Shown: positions 43,868 through 54,653 of the stretch, in pieces | Position numbering within the stretch: position 1 is the first letter of the stretch | How the letters are laid out: each line of letters opens with the position of its first letter | Source: Isoetes taiwanensis | Taxonomy: Eukaryota; Streptophyta; Lycopodiopsida; Isoetales; Isoetaceae | NCBI GenBank assembly: GCA_021234155.1 | Contig: JAJEKV010000091.1 | Coordinates: forward strand, 2,303,501-2,367,500 | Direction: 5' to 3' | Length of the DNA: 64,000 nucleotides | The notes under the pieces: generated by a model | Told to the model about the DNA's origin: nothing | Databases searched by the model: none | The model's input: only the letters and a program-made list of their open reading frames with translations | Program-made: the position numbers and the translations under genes

Positions 43868-45983
43868 ATGTCCCGAGCTGCAGCCCTCAGAGAAGGTATT
43901 TTCCGCGATTTCGTTTAGCATAGCTGTCATGATGATCGACAGGATCGCGACCGCGATCATGGAATAAAATAACGGCTAAGGTTAGCCAAATAGCTATTTT
44001 GCAGCATTTTTGCCAAGAAAAATGGCTAAAGTAAATGGGAAAAAATGCCAAAAATAAGAAAATTTTAGCCCAATTTTTTTGCTGACCAAGTGAGATTCTA
44101 TGTTAAATAGCCAAATGTCCACCTTTAGAAAGCTACACCAGGACATCGATTAGCTAAACCTAAGAAAGAGTGGGCTTGAAAAAATTGATGGATTAGCCTA
44201 GAAACCGACACCAAGATATCTATGAACTTTAAGAAATTACCAAGTAGGGTTCTATTCTTTCTTGTTCTATGTATGAAGTTGAAGCATAGAGAGATGATTA
44301 CATCTAGAAGGAACAATGTGCTCTTTTTTGTTGAGTTTTGAACATGTTTATGTAATAATTTATGTCTTTGTTGCTTAGAAAGCTTTTAGCAATGATTATA
44401 ATTCGGTAAAAAAAAATGTTACATTATGTTGAATCCCATTGTGTCTTTATCCAAAGGCTTGGATTCTTTAAAATTAGCATGGTGCAATGGCTAATATTTG
44501 CCTCTCCATTTTGTGAAAGTTTAGCCAGAGGCAAGAAACCATGACGGAGAAAAAACATCTAGTTTAGCCAAGCCTCAGAAAGTTCTAACTCCAATTTGAA
44601 GGTATTTTAGCCAAACCTATTCCGGCTACACCAAAATATAGGAGTAGTAATTTATTCCATGACCGCGATAGTTGCGAGCACGACCCTTCCTCTTTTTTGG
44701 AAAGTAGTGCTTACAGCAATCGCGGTCGCGATTGTGGTGACCATTACATGTACAATGTAATAGCCTCAGTGTTCGTAACAAACGCGGCCGCGTTTCTTAC
44801 GAACACTATGGTCAGATACCGTCGTGTGCGAGTTAATTATTGAGTACCTACTGCTCATCCGGATCGCGACCGCGATCTTGATGAACAACTTCATCCACTA
44901 ACTTCTGGACCTAACCCGGGTTCAATTACTATTGCAGCGCTGGATCTTTTCCGCGGCCCCAATGTAGAACCGATCAGAATTGTAACACGTGATAAAAGCC
45001 GCAAGTGGTGTGTGGAGATTTCGCAAGCCAAACCACACGTGGCTGGAGACCGGCGAAAAGATTCGTGTCTGTTCTTCAGGACGGGCAAGGGTCCAGAGGA
45101 TTACGAGCAACTAGGAATCGTTATTGCCATGTGGGAAGGCACCAAAAATAATGTACAGGATGCATTAATTTGCAGCGTCGAAGATACCCATCAGCTTCAG
45201 TTTGTTGAATATGTGTTGCGGTGGCAGAATTATGATCCATCGATTATGATGGCAAGTAAAGTCAACAAACCGGCAAGCGGGAAGGGGATGCCCACCAGTG
45301 CAAAAGGATTTGGGTGGATATTGCCATCATATGATTGTTTGAGCTTGTCTGGTATAAAGTGTAACAAGGATATTCTTGTTGGATTTAGTATGTGCAGAAA
45401 AGGTCTATCTGCTGATAAGAAACCTCATTCTGCTGCTTTGAAGGCTACAAAGGACAACAAACTGCCTTCAAGAATGGACACTAACTGGCTCAGGGCTGTT
45501 GCAAGGAAGAGATCCGTGGCCCCTCTGCAGGCTATTGGCGAACCATCCACTCCAAAGGATACTGTAGTGCCCATGGAGGCTATCCCCTCAGCAAATGTTG
45601 GTTGTTCTGCCGTAGTCGACCCTTCAGCTCCCGTCACCTCCCTTCAGCTTTTGCCACCTCCCGCCAGAGACTCTGAGGCAGTAGAGGAACAGCCAGCAAA
45701 GAAGATACGGACATTCAAGATCAAGATTCAAAAACTGAACACGGATGACAGTGCGCAGCCTTCAACATCTTCTACTCCTTCCTCGTCCACCAAACCAACA
45801 GCTACTAGCCTGTCGTTGACCTGGGCAACTGCTGCTCGAGTGCCAGATGAATTAAAGTTTAATCCAGACGAAGAAAAGAAACTCGCTCAGGAGATAGCCT
45901 CTAAACTCGAGGAGTTCAAAACGTATTACCCAATGATTGTAAATTGGTTCCAGAAGATCAGTATTTTCAGCTTGCGGTTGTAA
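43868..45983 (+). CDS. Unrecognised 357-residue protein of the composite element, two exons
   Basis: Exon 1 is 43868-43895 (MSRAAALRE plus one base), with donor GAAG|GTATTT. Exon 2 is 44938-45983, acceptor TATTGCAG. Joining gives GCG at the junction and an open frame of 1074 nt ending TAA/TAG-type at 45983. Residues ~10-140 form a globular domain (LDLFRGPNVEPIRIVTRDKS, KDSCLFFRTGKGPEDYEQLG, VEYVLRWQNYDP). Residues ~200-310 are Ser/Pro/Thr-rich and include a basic AKKIRTFKIKIQK. The C-terminus is acidic and helical (PDEEKKLAQEIASKLEEFK). It is homologous to the N-terminal part of the divergent gene in copy 1, which there precedes ParB-like and methyltransferase-like regions. The intron holds an MITE and four palindromes. 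The function is unknown. Confidence 0.65.
43943..44877. repeat. Palindrome cluster in the intron of the 43868 gene
   Basis: Palindromes: gatcgcgaccgcgatc at 43943-43958 (interrupted by the MITE), caatcgcggtcgcgattg at 44717-44734, a 40-bp near-perfect palindrome at 44768-44807 centred on acgcggccgcgt, and gatcgcgaccgcgatc at 44862-44877. The same cores occur in the spacer at 42583-43032. Confidence 0.85.
43958..44661 (+). mobile_element. hAT-like MITE (704 bp) with 8-bp TSD
   Basis: Ends CATGGAATAAA and TTTATTCCATG are identical to those of the 28804 element. The 8-bp duplication accgcgat is present at 43950-43957 and 44662-44669. It has about 380 bp more internal sequence than the shorter relative and no transposase ORF. 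It lies inside the intron of the 43868 gene. Confidence 0.92.
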
Positions 45984-47310
45984 ATATGGGGGGTAAAAGT
46001 CGCGAAGATGATCGATCGATGCAATGAAGGTTCATCATGAAGCAAGAACTAGAATGATGTGTCATTTTTCTTTTTTACTTATGCATGGGTATATCAAATA
46101 GCTAGCAAAACCCTTTAAGTGTGCCCAATGCAAAACCTTCTCAGTTGGCTGTAGAGTGATTCTAGTCTTAGGCAATGGAGCAGAACAATTTTCCTTCATT
46201 GAAGTCCTCCTTTGGAACTTGCAAGGACAAGAGATGATGATGCAGGGTTCGGAAGATTTCGAGGAATCATCGCAACCATCCGTCTAAGAATAAAAAAAAG
46301 AAACTGCCCTATCATATGAAAATAGTCAAATTTCCTTCCTATAATTTTATATTTTCTGGAAATATCATTGGGTTTGATTTAGGTTCGTTTCTTTAGGTTA
46401 GGTTTTCGTTTTTCCCTTCGTCTTTTGGAACAGCGGCAGAGGCAGAGGCAGAGGCAGAGATGGCTCTATGAAGAAGGGCGGCGCCGGATCTGACGCTAAA
46501 TCACACCAGGCAACATGGAGTAGCGATAGTGGCAGATTCTCTGCCTGTTACATGCTGATTTCAGTGAATGCTAGTGTTCAAGAATCTAAAAACAATCTTT
46601 CATTATGTCTGCTTTCTGTGCTTCTACCGTCAACAAACGTATGCATTTCTACTTTCATAAGAATGGTAGAGAATTCTTAGTTCAAGATTTTACACTTCTA
46701 ATTTTGCAAGAAGATAGCTTTTATTCTACAATAAGAATGAGCAGTATTCGTTGTTTAATGGCATCCCATTTGTTAAAGTAATAGCATTTTGTTTTTTATT
46801 TGATAATATTTTTCCATGGAACAGCAACAAAGAACTGCACTCAGACACATCTTGCAAATGACATCATGCAGGGCGATCCTAACTTCAGCGGCACTCTAGT
46901 TCCTCTTCTTCTCTTTCTTTTGGCTTCTCTGAAGTCATACGAGCTTGAAGCTTTGATGTGGCAAACCATCAGCAAAATCATGGTGTCTCCTTGAAGGAGC
47001 AGGTAATGGGTGCAATGCTTCTCTGCTTTGAAGCTTATGTTATTGAAGTTCATTATATCATTCTCAGGCATATATACCTCTTTTGGAGAGTGCTTTTAGA
47101 CCAGAGAAAGGAAGGCAAAGGACGACTCTGTTTTTCAGGAACAAATTAAGAACCACTCTTGACGTAACAGGCTTAGGAAAATTTTTATGTTCTTATCTCT
47201 GCTTATGTATATCGTAATTAAAGCATTTTCTCATTCATCTTTTATACTTGCAGATGGTGGATCCAGGTGGCAACAAATTTGGAACAATTTGGTGAATGCC
47301 TTGGTAATGT
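45984..47310. other. Intergenic DNA with a GGCAGA microsatellite
   Basis: (GGCAGA)n at 46433-46460. The plus-strand stretches at 46468-46680 and 46800-47150 have a few splice-like sites but no recognisable protein. No gene is called. Confidence 0.4.
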
Positions 47311-47314
47311 CTTG

Positions 47315-47506
47315 TTCTCATTTGATCAGAGTGGCTATGACAAGCCTTTGACTTCAAACTTTCATAGATTCCATTATTGCTTAAATTCAAATAAAGGGGT
47401 GAATTAGTTGGCAGGGAGATGACAAGATTTTAGAATGATTTAAGGACTGAAATAAACTCGATTACTAAGATTGGATTTACTCATAGCCACTCTGATCAAA
47501 TGAGAA
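47315..47506. repeat. 26-bp inverted repeat arms
   Basis: ttctcatttgatcagagtgg at 47315 onward (to 47340) is the exact complement of 47481-47506. Nearby, aaggggtgaattagttggc plus gggagatgacaag is directly repeated at about 47394 and 47522. This is a small local rearrangement. Confidence 0.8.
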
Positions 47507-47789
47507 ATTAATTTCCAATGAAGGGGTGAATTAGTTGGCTGGGAGATGACAAGGTTTTAGAATGATTTAAGATTGGATTGGTCTTGCGTGGTATAGATAA
47601 AATGAATTCTGAAATTCCAGTTCAATGTCATTCAAGGGATTTGGATTTCCCAAGGTTCGACTCCTTGGCCCTATAGTAGAGATTTATAAATAAATCGAAC
47701 GCCCCCAAATCATACCTACAAAATACTACATTGTAACACCATATATCATATCTACAGACCATGCCCATGAAACACTATATTGTACAATA

Positions 47790-47945
47790 TCATGTTGTAT
47801 TACACCATTGTAGAGCAAAGAAGATAGATGGGGTAAATCATCTTGTATTATCACCATTGTAAATCAAAGAGGATAGATGGGGTAAAACATCTCGTATCAC
47901 CACCATTGTAAAGCAAAGAAGATAGATGGAGTAAAATATCTTGTC
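47790..47945. repeat. Tandem repeat, ~58-bp unit, three copies
   Basis: caccattgtaaagcaaagaa, then gatagatggggtaaa, then catcttgtat repeats three times. It is non-coding. Confidence 0.9.
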
Positions 47946-49731
47946 ACAAAACTTGTTGTATTAAGCAATATTATCTTTCATATATTTTAATTAGGAATAC
48001 AGATTAACTATACTTACCATCTCAGAAAGCTATGCTCATTTATCATACTATCAAATCGTATAAATGAACCATGTTAAACTTACCATGTAAACGAATAGTA
48101 TTTGTTTATCACACCATCAAATCATATTAACGAAGTATGTTGCATAACCAGACATGGTTTGTAAACTTTTTGGCCCACAAACCGGTACCGGTTTAAATGC
48201 TTGGCTTTCACCAACAAACCATGGTTAAAAAGTCATACTGGTTCAATTTTGGGCGCCTTGTGGTAGAAATCCGGTGCCTGAGATAGAACTGGAGCCTTGT
48301 GGACAAAACCAGAGTTGGTGCTTCTGCAGAGCCATGGAACCCAGTGCCCAGCCAGATCTGCAGCTTGGCCGCCACTGTTCTATCGTGGTTTTTTGGGTTT
48401 TATATCTTAAGGGGATACCGGGGTCGAGTATCCCCAATACACTTTATTAAACATGATGATAGTCCCCTAAGGTCTCAGCCATACTGGAATACATATTGGT
48501 TTAAGTATTAACCCATACATATCAGTATATTGAGTTATAGAACCTTACCTTAGCAAGCCGGTATTTTAAATCATAGAACCGTGCCATAATATATTAATGA
48601 TAAAACCATGCTTTAACCTATAATAGTGTTATAAGCAAAGACCATTGAATATGGAGTTCCCATGCTTTAGATTTATATTCTTTCTAGATTGTTAACTATC
48701 TCGTGTTATAAAATAGTATTGCCAGTGCTCATTATTATGTGGTAACATGTGCGTATATTGCATGAATGTTGTATGGTATTTATGAATATGGTTTGAGCCC
48801 ATCTTGTAGGAATATACCATATAAAGGTTTGTAGTAGGTATTACATGGCATTTTGCATCATCATTGAGCGGCCCATCTTCGGAGGGGTGGGGCAGCCGTG
48901 GAACTCCGCATCCATGGCCAGAGGGTTAGACGGATGAGTCCAAGGGGAGAGCCCCACTACAAGACAAATATACCAATAATGACTAGTGTAACGTCAAAAA
49001 TCTTGACACAAATCAATCTCCTTAGACTCCAAAAGTTGTCACATTTTTTACACTATAGTTGGCGTGATCATTTGCCACAAAGTTGATGCTCGGACATCAA
49101 GTGTTATATCAAGATTGGGGCACATTCAGTTGTCGCAATTCCTAATACAGATGCACCTTTATAATGAAATTGCAACATCATTGCCAACAAGTTAGTCTAC
49201 TCAATTGCCATAAGTAATTGTACATATTGGGGCAAAATTTCATCAAACTTGTAATGAGATAATAACAACCATGGCATATATGTTTCATCAACCATTAATT
49301 AGCTACCATCAAGCTTGTGACTAACCTAGTTTAAATATTGCATTAACTCGTATGACTAACCTACCCCAAATATTGCATCAACTAGCACATCATGCTTCTT
49401 GTCAAAGCAAATGTCAAACCTAGCAACAAAAAAATGATCAGGTTTTATGACAAGAAAAGAACCATTCCACAAACCAGTTTGTTAATAGTGTCAACCATTA
49501 CAACTATTTTGAAGTGTTATAATTTGTGTAATAGCAAGATCACATTTCCTTATTACTGTACGTTGTGACAAGATATACGACGTTGAGACAAAATACACGA
49601 GAAAGTTGAATATTCTTATTCATAGCAGTAAAATTTCTACAAATGAGATGCTCATATGCAAAAGGTCAAATACTCGAAAAACATGAGTAATATTCGAAGA
49701 CAATCTGATCTTATTCTATAAAAAAAACAAA
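47946..49731. other. AT-rich intergenic DNA
   Basis: No gene was recognised. Scattered ORFs (48243-48437, 48898-49086) lack features. Confidence 0.5.
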
Positions 49732-49756
49732 AATCTATTCTATTCTATTCTATTCA
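49732..49756. repeat. (TATTC)n microsatellite
   Basis: Four to five head-to-tail tattc units just before the open frame at 49777. Confidence 0.9.
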
Positions 49757-49776
49757 TTGGCCAAATTATCTCCATC

Positions 49777-50160
49777 TTGTGGATCACTAGAGGTGCCTTC
49801 AGAACCGTCATTTTTCTCGGAATCCTCTGTGAACCCCCTCCTCCACTCGAAGATGAGGACTATGAAACAAGGATCCATCAGATGAAGGTGTTAAAGAAGT
49901 ATGTGATTGGTGAGAAGGCACTGACCAAATTACTAGGGACCAGTGAGCTACCTACCACGATGAGGGTGCTTCTCGAAGAGATGGTCAGGGTTTGGAAGCA
50001 CCACAGGAAAAACAACATTAACATGATACTAGCATCGACAATAATGACGCCTGACATACTTGACATGGACCTTTGGTTCAAGGGGGATGGACAAGTGGAG
50101 GACTTCACGATGGAAACCATAAACCAAGCTCGTGAGGAGTATGCCGAGTTGTTCAAGTGA
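49777..50160 (+). CDS. Orphan open frame, possibly a terminal exon
   Basis: A 127-codon open frame without an ATG at its 5' end. The first internal ATG is at MKVLKKYVIGEKAL. It is hydrophilic with mixed charge (EPPPPLEDEDYETRIHQ, MVRVWKHHRKNN, METINQAREEYAELFK). A pyrimidine tract and CAG-like sites upstream would allow it to be a 3' exon of a lost gene. No domain was recognised. It could be a remnant of a transposon gag-like protein. Confidence 0.3.
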   Translation: MWITRGAFRTVIFLGILCEPPPPLEDEDYETRIHQMKVLKKYVIGEKALTKLLGTSELPTTMRVLLEEMVRVWKHHRKNNINMILASTIMTPDILDMDLWFKGDGQVEDFTMETINQAREEYAELFK

Positions 50161-50338
50161 TCTTTTGTTCATTAAACCTATGTTTTGTACATTATTATAT
50201 TTTTTCTTGGGTACAATCTGGCATTAATACATGCATAAACATGATCTGAAGGATTCTTGAAGATATTTTGCATTCTTCAGTTGGATCTGCAAAGATCTGA
50301 TTGAATATTACCTTCTTTTATTATTCTATGTACTTTGA

Positions 50339-53300
50339 ATGATGAATTAGGAACCTTCCCGAAGAAGGGCCCCTGAACAGAAGATTGTCCAGCACACCCG
50401 TAGTCAATTGGCCTAGGATGTGGATGCCGGATACTGCCGTGCAGGGCGTGAGTGTTGCTTTCTTTTGCAGACCGACCTTATAACTTGCTCCCTACGGTAA
50501 TTTCGCCATTTCGGATGACTTGGCGAAGTCGATTTCCCATTCCGGAGCTTCCCCGGTGTCCGAACGACAAAACACTCCAGTTTCTACAAGGTCGACTTCA
50601 GGACGCTCTGCGGTTTGACAAGTTTCCACGGACCGATCTAGGAATCTTTTGGACCTTCCCGAAGAAGGGCCCCTAAACGGAGGATCCAATGTTCGGATAG
50701 GGGAACCGGGCTCCGGGAGGGTGATCATTAGCGTACCGCCAATCGTGGGAGCGCTGCCAGGAAGAGCTGCCTCGGGAACTTTTTTGGATCCCGCCTCCTC
50801 AGGTCCGGACTCTCCCCTCTTGTGAGGCAGCCCTGCAAGGTCCTGGCCTCGTTTGACTTGGGGAAGGGTGCCAGCTCGGTTGCCCCGCAACGGGCTGCCC
50901 CGACTGTTCTAATGCTAACCCTTTGATCTAGACCTTCTCCGAAAATTTCGAAAATTGGGCTGTGTACTGGTGATGAATTAGGAATCCAGCTGGCAAAAAA
51001 TCAGAATTTATTTTCGTACAATGCATTAATTACGAATTTATGAATGTCTTGTCACTGCAAAAGCTCCCCTCGACTTCTAATTGCCACATCGGGAGGAGGA
51101 CATGCCCAAACTCCGTTCCGTCATTTCCCCTTGCTTCGCGTTCTCAACTACAGCTTCTCGGCCACGTCCCACCTGCAACAGACCAAAACTTGGCATCCAA
51201 GATGCAAACACTTCTAGAACCTGGCAACCTACAGGGTTTACGTTTCGGAGGCCCTCTCCTTGTCAGATTCGGCCGGGACCTTGCGCCGTGTCTTGCATGG
51301 AGTGGGGGTGTTGACGCCAGAGCATGGACCCTAAAATCCCCCTGGAAGCTACTTGCCCCAAAAGTCCTCTCCCCAAGGCCCTGGGGACGGACGGGCAACC
51401 TCCCCTCTCTGGAACTGTGATTTGGATCTGCCAATGGACTCAAAACGACGACATTGCCCTGGGGACCAAGTTCCGTGGCCAGAAGACCTCCCCACCTCCA
51501 AGAAGCGCCAAAGTAGCTCATGTCCAGCACACTCATAGTCAATTAGCCTAAGATGTGGATGCCGGACACTGCCGTGCAGGGCGTGAGTGTAACACGGCAA
51601 CAGTTGCTTTCTTTTGCAAAATCAACCTTGTAACTTGCTCCCTAGGGTAATTTCGCCATTCCGGATGACTTGGAGAAGTCGATTTGCCATTCCGGAGCTT
51701 CCCCGGTGCCCGAAGGACAAAACACTCCAGTTTCTACAAGGTCGACCTCAGGACGCTCCGCGGTTTAACAAGTTCCCCCAGACTGATCTAGAATTCTTTT
51801 GGGCCTTCCCGAAGAAGGGCCCCTAAATGGAGGATCCAACGGTCGGATAGGGGAACCAGGCTCCGGGAGGGTGATCATTAGCGTACCGCCCACTGTGGGA
51901 GCGCTGCCAGAAAGGGCTGCCTCGGGAACTTTTTTGGATCTCACCTCCTAGGTCCGAACTCTCCCCTGCAAGGTCCCAGCCTCGTTTGACTTGGGGAAGG
52001 GTGCCAGCTCGGTTGCCCCGCAACGGGCTGCCCCGAGCATTCTAATGCTAACCCTTTGATCTAGACCTTCTTCGAAAATTCCGAAAATTGGGCTGCGTGT
52101 TGGTGATGAATTAGGAATCCAGCTGGCAAAAAATCAGAATTTATTTTCGCACAATGCATTAATTACGAATTTATGAATATGTCTTGCCACTACAAAAGTG
52201 CCCCCCGACTTCTAATTGCTACATCGAGAGGAGGACATGCCCAAACTCCATTCCGTCAGTTCCCCTTGCTCCGCGTTCTCAACAACAGCTTCTCAGCCAC
52301 GTCCCAACTGCAACAGACTAAAACTCGGCCCCCAAAATGCAAACCCTTCTAGAGAACCTGGCAACCCACAGGGTTTATGTTTCGGAGGCCCTCTCCTTGT
52401 CAGATTCGGCTGGGACCTTGCGTTGTATCTTGACGTGAGTGGGGGTGTTGACGCCAGAGCACGGACCCTAAAATCCCCCCGGAAGCTGCTTGCCCCAAAA
52501 GTCGTCTCCCCAAGGCCCTGGGGACGGACGAGCAACCTCCCCTCTCCGAAACCGTGATTTGGCTCTGCCAATGAGTCGACATTGCCCTCGGGACCAAGTT
52601 CCGTGGCCAGAAGACCACCCCACCTCCAAGAAGCGCCAAAGTAGCTCATGTCCAGCACACTCATAGTCAATTGGCCTACCGGACACTGCCGTGCAGGGCA
52701 TGAGTGTTGCTTTCTTTTGCAAAACCGACCTTGTAACTTGCTCCCTGGGGTAATTTCGCCATTCCGGACGACTTGACAAAGTCGATTAATTGCCATTCCG
52801 GAGCCTCCCCGGTGCCCGAAGAACAAAACACCCCGGTTTCTACAAGGCCGACCTCAGGACACTCCGCGGTTTGACAAGTTTCCCGGGACCGATCTAGGAA
52901 TCTTTTGGGCCTTCCCGAAGAAGGGCCCGAGGATCCAACGGTCAGATAGGGGAACCGGGCTCCGGGAGGGTGGTCATTAGTGTACCGCCCACTGTGGGAG
53001 CACTGCCAGGAAGGGCTGCCTCGGGAACTTTTTTGGATCCCGCCTCCTGGGGTCCGGACTCTCCCCTCTTGTGAGGTAGCCCTGCAAGGTCCTGGCCTCG
53101 TTTGACTTGGGGAAGGGTGCCAGCTCGGTTGCCCCGCAATTCTGCCCCGCAACGCTGCCCCGAGCGTTCTAATGCTAACCCTTTGATCTGGAACTTCTCC
53201 AAAAATTCTGAAAATTGGGCTGTGTGCAGGTGATGAATTAGGAATCCAGCTGGCAAAAAATCAAAATTTATTTTCGTACAATGCATTAATTACGAATTTA

Positions 53301-53690
53301 TGAATGTCTTGCCACTATAAAGCACCCCCCGACTTCTAATTGCCACATCGGGAGGAGGACAGGTCCAAACTCCGTTCCCTCAGTTCCCCTTGCTCCGTGT
53401 TCTCAACCGCAGTTTCTCGGCCACGTCCCAACTGCAACAGACCAAAACTCGGCACCCAAAACGCAAACCCTTCTAGAACCTGGCAACCCATAGGGTTTAT
53501 GTTTCGGAGGCCCTCTCCTTGTCAGATTCGGCCGGGACCTTGCACCGTGTCTTGACGTGGAGTGGGGGTGTTGACGCCAGAGCATGGACCCTAAAATCCC
53601 CCCAGAAGCAGCTTGCCCCAAAAGTCCTGGCCTCGTTTGACTTGGGGAAGGGTGCCAGCTCGGTTGCCCGGAAAAAGGGAGACACCCTCC
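50339..53690. repeat. Three tandem copies of a GC-rich ~1.13-kb repeat
   Basis: The marker gtccagcacac occurs at 50387, 51522 and 52650, giving units of 1135, 1128 and about 1040 bp. Each unit has, in order, gaccttgtaacttgctccct, ttcccgaagaagggcccc, ctcgtttgacttggggaagg, gatgaattaggaatccagct and ttcggaggccctctccttgt. Adjacent copies are highly similar with small indels. Open frames on both strands occur but shift between copies, so no gene is called. There is a sharp GC contrast with the flanks. Confidence 0.95.
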
Positions 53691-53699
53691 CTCAAAAAC

Positions 53700-54133
53700 A
53701 TTTTAAGTACAGGGGTGCCCGGCATTGTCAAGCTTCAATAATGTACTTGAAACAAATTATCTCTACAATTTCAAAGCATTTATATTTCAAAAAACCATTT
53801 TCTATTTCATATTTTGTGACTATTACAGGCACCAATATGTGAACATAAATCTTCAATAAACATGTGCCTGGCGTTAGCGCGCATAAGTAACATCGTGAAT
53901 TTGTATGAATTCATGAGGTACTGATCTACTAAATGTTCTACCCTATAGGACGATGGATTATCATTATGTGTGCCAAGCATTTTGGAGATAAAACACTTGC
54001 ACTTCTTATTCCTTATTTTTTAAATTTTTTGTATTTGATGAAAGCCCTAAAAACATCAAAAAATATATTCGAGTTGTTTATTTTAACTGGAACGATTTGA
54101 GTAATTCGACCCCAAATTGGGACCCATGTCTAT
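53700..54133. other. AT-rich intergenic DNA
   Basis: No gene or notable repeat. Confidence 0.5.
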
Positions 54134-54653
54134 TGTCATGAACCTACTCGAAAAACAAGGAAAATACGTGGAAAATACGCAAGAAATACGGAAGAAATAC
54201 GCCAAGATCGGCAAAGAATCTGATATATGAACAGGAATCAATAATACAATAGCCCGAAGGCAAGCAGGAATACAAGACAGATGCCTAGAAGGCTCAAGAC
54301 TGGCGTTGAACCGGAATGGTTTGACAAGAAAGAGATGCCTCCTTATATATCTAAACCAACGGTCAGGATCGCGCCACTCCAATGGGTGAGATCGCGCTAA
54401 GTGTCGCGCATGCATTTAGGTTCTAGAACATTCTAGAACCTTCTGGAGATAGTCCCACATATGAGGAAGACGTGAAGGAATGTCTTCAACAAATATTGGT
54501 AGTGCACTTGGCAAGAGTGTATGATTCGCAACTGGAAGGTTGCGAGTTCAAACCTTGTCTTGTGCAACTACCCTTTTGCATCTGTGTGACGACCATCTTT
54601 TGTACATACGAGTATAATGATCGTATGATACGAATATCCGTATGGTCGTCACA
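54134..54653 (-). mobile_element. 3' LTR of a Ty3/gypsy chromovirus
   Basis: On the minus strand the segment starts TGTGACGACC directly after the pol stop and ends ATGACA, a TG...CA LTR of 520 bp. It contains a TATA-like atatataagg (about 54338-54350) followed by transcript-like sequence. A 12-bp inverted repeat, TGTGACGACCAT/ATGGTCGTCACA, lies within the first 75 bp. No second LTR is present in the window. Confidence 0.75.
54498..54572 (+). other. tRNA-like segment inside the LTR
   Basis: A ~75-nt stretch on the plus strand with GGTAGTG...ACTACC acceptor-like ends (six pairs), a D-arm-like CAC-ttggcaaga-GTG with an A-box-like TTGGCAAGAG, and a T-arm-like GCGAG-TTCAAAC-CTTGT with a B-box match. 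The anticodon arm does not pair well, so it is not a functional tRNA gene. It is antisense to the retrotransposon. Confidence 0.35.

Larger units (their letters stand above)
38120..45983. mobile_element. Composite multi-gene element, copy 2
   Basis: Inverted relative to copy 1 and better preserved. In order: tandem small genes A and B (+), a transposase-like gene (-, 42453-39340), a divergent spacer with palindromes and a minisatellite, and an intact two-exon gene (+, 43868-45983). The ParB-like and methyltransferase-like parts of copy 1 are not present here. Element ends are unresolved, so the limits are those of recognisable modules. Confidence 0.65.

Noticed and set aside
50492-53842. Many 100-177-codon open frames in the 1.13-kb repeats
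   Set aside because: Frames occur on both strands and change between the three copies. They follow from high GC content and repetition, with no domain signature.
54498-54572. Functional tRNA gene
   Set aside because: The anticodon stem does not pair and the segment lies within an LTR, so it is reported only as tRNA-like.
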